Made by a program: the position numbers and the translations under genes. A DNA stretch of 7,351 nucleotides from an uncultured Erysipelotrichaceae bacterium (GTDB lineage Bacteria > Bacillota_I > Bacilli_A > Erysipelotrichales > Erysipelotrichaceae): NCBI GenBank assembly GCA_902784015.1, contig CACZTC010000070.1, forward strand, positions 1 to 7,351. Reading direction: 5' to 3'. Each line of letters starts with the position of its first letter. The first letter of the stretch is position 1. Below, in pieces: positions 6,283 through 7,351 of the stretch. Under the pieces are notes generated by a model that was not told the origin of the DNA, did not search any database, and saw only the letters and a list, made by a program, of their open reading frames with translations.

Positions 6283-7351
6283 TTACATTTTCTCCGGAGC
6301 GCTAACACCAATTAAATCTAGCGCATTTTTTAAAGTTATACTGATAGCTTTAACTAAACCTAATCTTTGATTAGTAAGCTCAACATCATCAGGATTATTC
6401 ACTCGATTAGAATTGTAGTAACTATGAAATAGTTTAACCAAATTAATAATATAATCAGTCATCTTATTAGGTTTTCTTAATGCTGCAATTTCACCAACCA
6501 TCTTAGGGAATTCACTAATTATTTTTAATAATTGAAGTTCTTTAGCATCAACTAAACGATCATAATCATCTACCATTTCAAATTCTTTAATATCTGGATT
6601 ATGTAATAAGGAATGCATACGTGAATAAGCATATTGCGCATAATAAACAGGATTATCACTATTCTGTTCTTTCGCTAATGATAAATCAAAATCCATATGC
6701 GTAGCTACATCTTTAGAAACAAAGAACCATCTTGCGGCATCTACACCTACATCTTCACATAATTCTCTAATCGTAATTGCATTACCTGTTCTTTTTGACA
6801 TTTTTACTTCTTCGCCATTTTCAACCATTCTTACCATTTGAATGATATCTACATTTAATGTATCTTCAGGATAACCAAGAGCGACTAAAGCAGCTTTCAC
6901 ACGTGGTATATAACCATGGTGATCTGCTCCCCATAAATCCACTAATTTTTTATAACCTCTTTCAATTTTATATACATGATTAGCGATATCAGGCGTCATA
7001 TAAGAATAAGTACCATCACTTTTTCTTAATACTCTATCTTTATCATCCCCATATTCAGTACTCTTAAACCATAAAGCACCATCTTTTTCATAAGTTAAAT
7101 CTTTTTCTTTCATTAAATTCAAACAATCTTTTATACGCTTTTGATCATCTGCATAAAACATTGTTTCATGAATCCATGAATCTATTTTAACTTTGAAGGT
7201 TTTCAAGTCAGCATCTATCTTCTCTAATTCTTGTTTTTTACCTTCTTCCATAAAATATGTAAGACGCTCTTCTTCAGGTACATCTAACCACTTATCACCT
7301 TCATTTTCAGCTATCTTATAGGCGATATCTTTAACATCTTGGCCGTGATAT
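6283..7351 (-). CDS. argS: Arginyl-tRNA synthetase (ArgS), C-terminal 355 residues; 5' end outside window
   Basis: The frame stays open through the right edge of the window, so the Met at 7251 is internal: the 33 codons upstream of it read as typical ArgS sequence ([15 protein letters not shown], then [13 protein letters not shown]). ArgS is a class I synthetase that charges tRNA-Arg in the cytoplasm. Visible landmarks are [19 protein letters not shown] in the catalytic domain (about 6880-6940), the KMSKRTGN signature loop (about 6781-6804), [13 protein letters not shown], and then the DALR anticodon-binding domain starting near [17 protein letters not shown] and ending in the characteristic LGVSAPE-like tail (here [10 protein letters not shown]). 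The HIGH motif lies upstream, outside the window. The gene is 4 nt before arcA on the same strand, so charging and catabolism of arginine appear to share one transcript. Whether this is the only argS in the genome cannot be seen. Confidence 0.96.
   Translation of the reverse strand, partial: YHGQDVKDIAYKIAENEGDKWLDVPEEERLTYFMEEGKKQELEKIDADLKTFKVKIDSWIHETMFYADDQKRIKDCLNLMKEKDLTYEKDGALWFKSTEYGDDKDRVLRKSDGTYSYMTPDIANHVYKIERGYKKLVDLWGADHHGYIPRVKAALVALGYPEDTLNVDIIQMVRMVENGEEVKMSKRTGNAITIRELCEDVGVDAARWFFVSKDVATHMDFDLSLAKEQNSDNPVYYAQYAYSRMHSLLHNPDIKEFEMVDDYDRLVDAKELQLLKIISEFPKMVGEIAALRKPNKMTDYIINLVKLFHSYYNSNRVNNPDDVELTNQRLGLVKAISITLKNALDLIGVSAPEKM

Noticed and set aside
6279..6311. Upstream start for arcA giving an 11-residue longer protein
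   Set aside because: The codon at 6309-6311 is TTG, it has no SD, it overlaps argS, and the extra residues are basic and unlike ArcA N-termini. The ATG at 6276-6278 matches the family start.
6283..7251. argS starting at the Met at 7251 as a short complete protein
   Set aside because: The frame continues to the window edge with clear ArgS sequence, so this Met is internal and the gene is partial only because of the window.
1..7351. CRISPR array, insertion sequence, tRNA/rRNA, prophage or defence island
   Set aside because: No spaced direct repeats, transposase, terminal inverted repeats, cloverleaf-like segment or phage genes were seen; the genes look like ordinary chromosomal metabolism.

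Overview
This is an AT-rich bacterial segment (roughly 30% G+C by eye) with short intergenic gaps, A/T-ending codons and Shine-Dalgarno (SD) sites of the AGGAGG type. These traits and the protein styles suggest a low-GC Bacillota lineage, such as an uncultured Bacilli, Erysipelotrichales-like or RF39-like gut bacterium; this placement is inference. TGA acts as a normal stop at the end of arcA, which argues against the Mycoplasma/Spiroplasma code.

Layout, left to right. Bases 1-399 (+) are the 3' end of a PatB/MalY-type PLP C-S lyase or aminotransferase. Bases 396-3153 (-) hold four genes, read right to left: a RibD C-terminal-like (dihydrofolate-reductase-fold) reductase; a likely terminator; then a tight trio of a microbial-type poly(ADP-ribose) glycohydrolase (PARG-like macrodomain), a flavin-reductase-like FMN-binding protein and a calcineurin-like metallophosphoesterase. 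A 105-bp divergent intergenic region follows. Bases 3259-4026 (+) encode a zinc-ribbon, coiled-coil, membrane protein. It converges on the last group across a strong bidirectional terminator that contains both stop codons.

Bases 4046-7351 (-) form an arginine operon: argS (arginyl-tRNA synthetase, 5' end beyond the window), arcA (arginine deiminase) and arcB (ornithine carbamoyltransferase). The genes are separated by only 4 and 1 nt. ArcA turns arginine into citrulline and ammonia; ArcB splits citrulline by phosphorolysis into ornithine and carbamoyl phosphate. The carbamate kinase that would yield ATP, and the arginine/ornithine antiporter, are not in the window, and the operon ends at the terminator after arcB.

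The enzymes are all of recognisable families, and I do not see a clearly new system. The most interesting points are the PARG/flavoprotein/phosphoesterase trio, the coupling of argS to arginine catabolism, and the unassigned zinc-ribbon membrane protein. There is no gene-free stretch longer than about 105 bp, and I saw no tRNA, rRNA, CRISPR array, insertion sequence or riboswitch.
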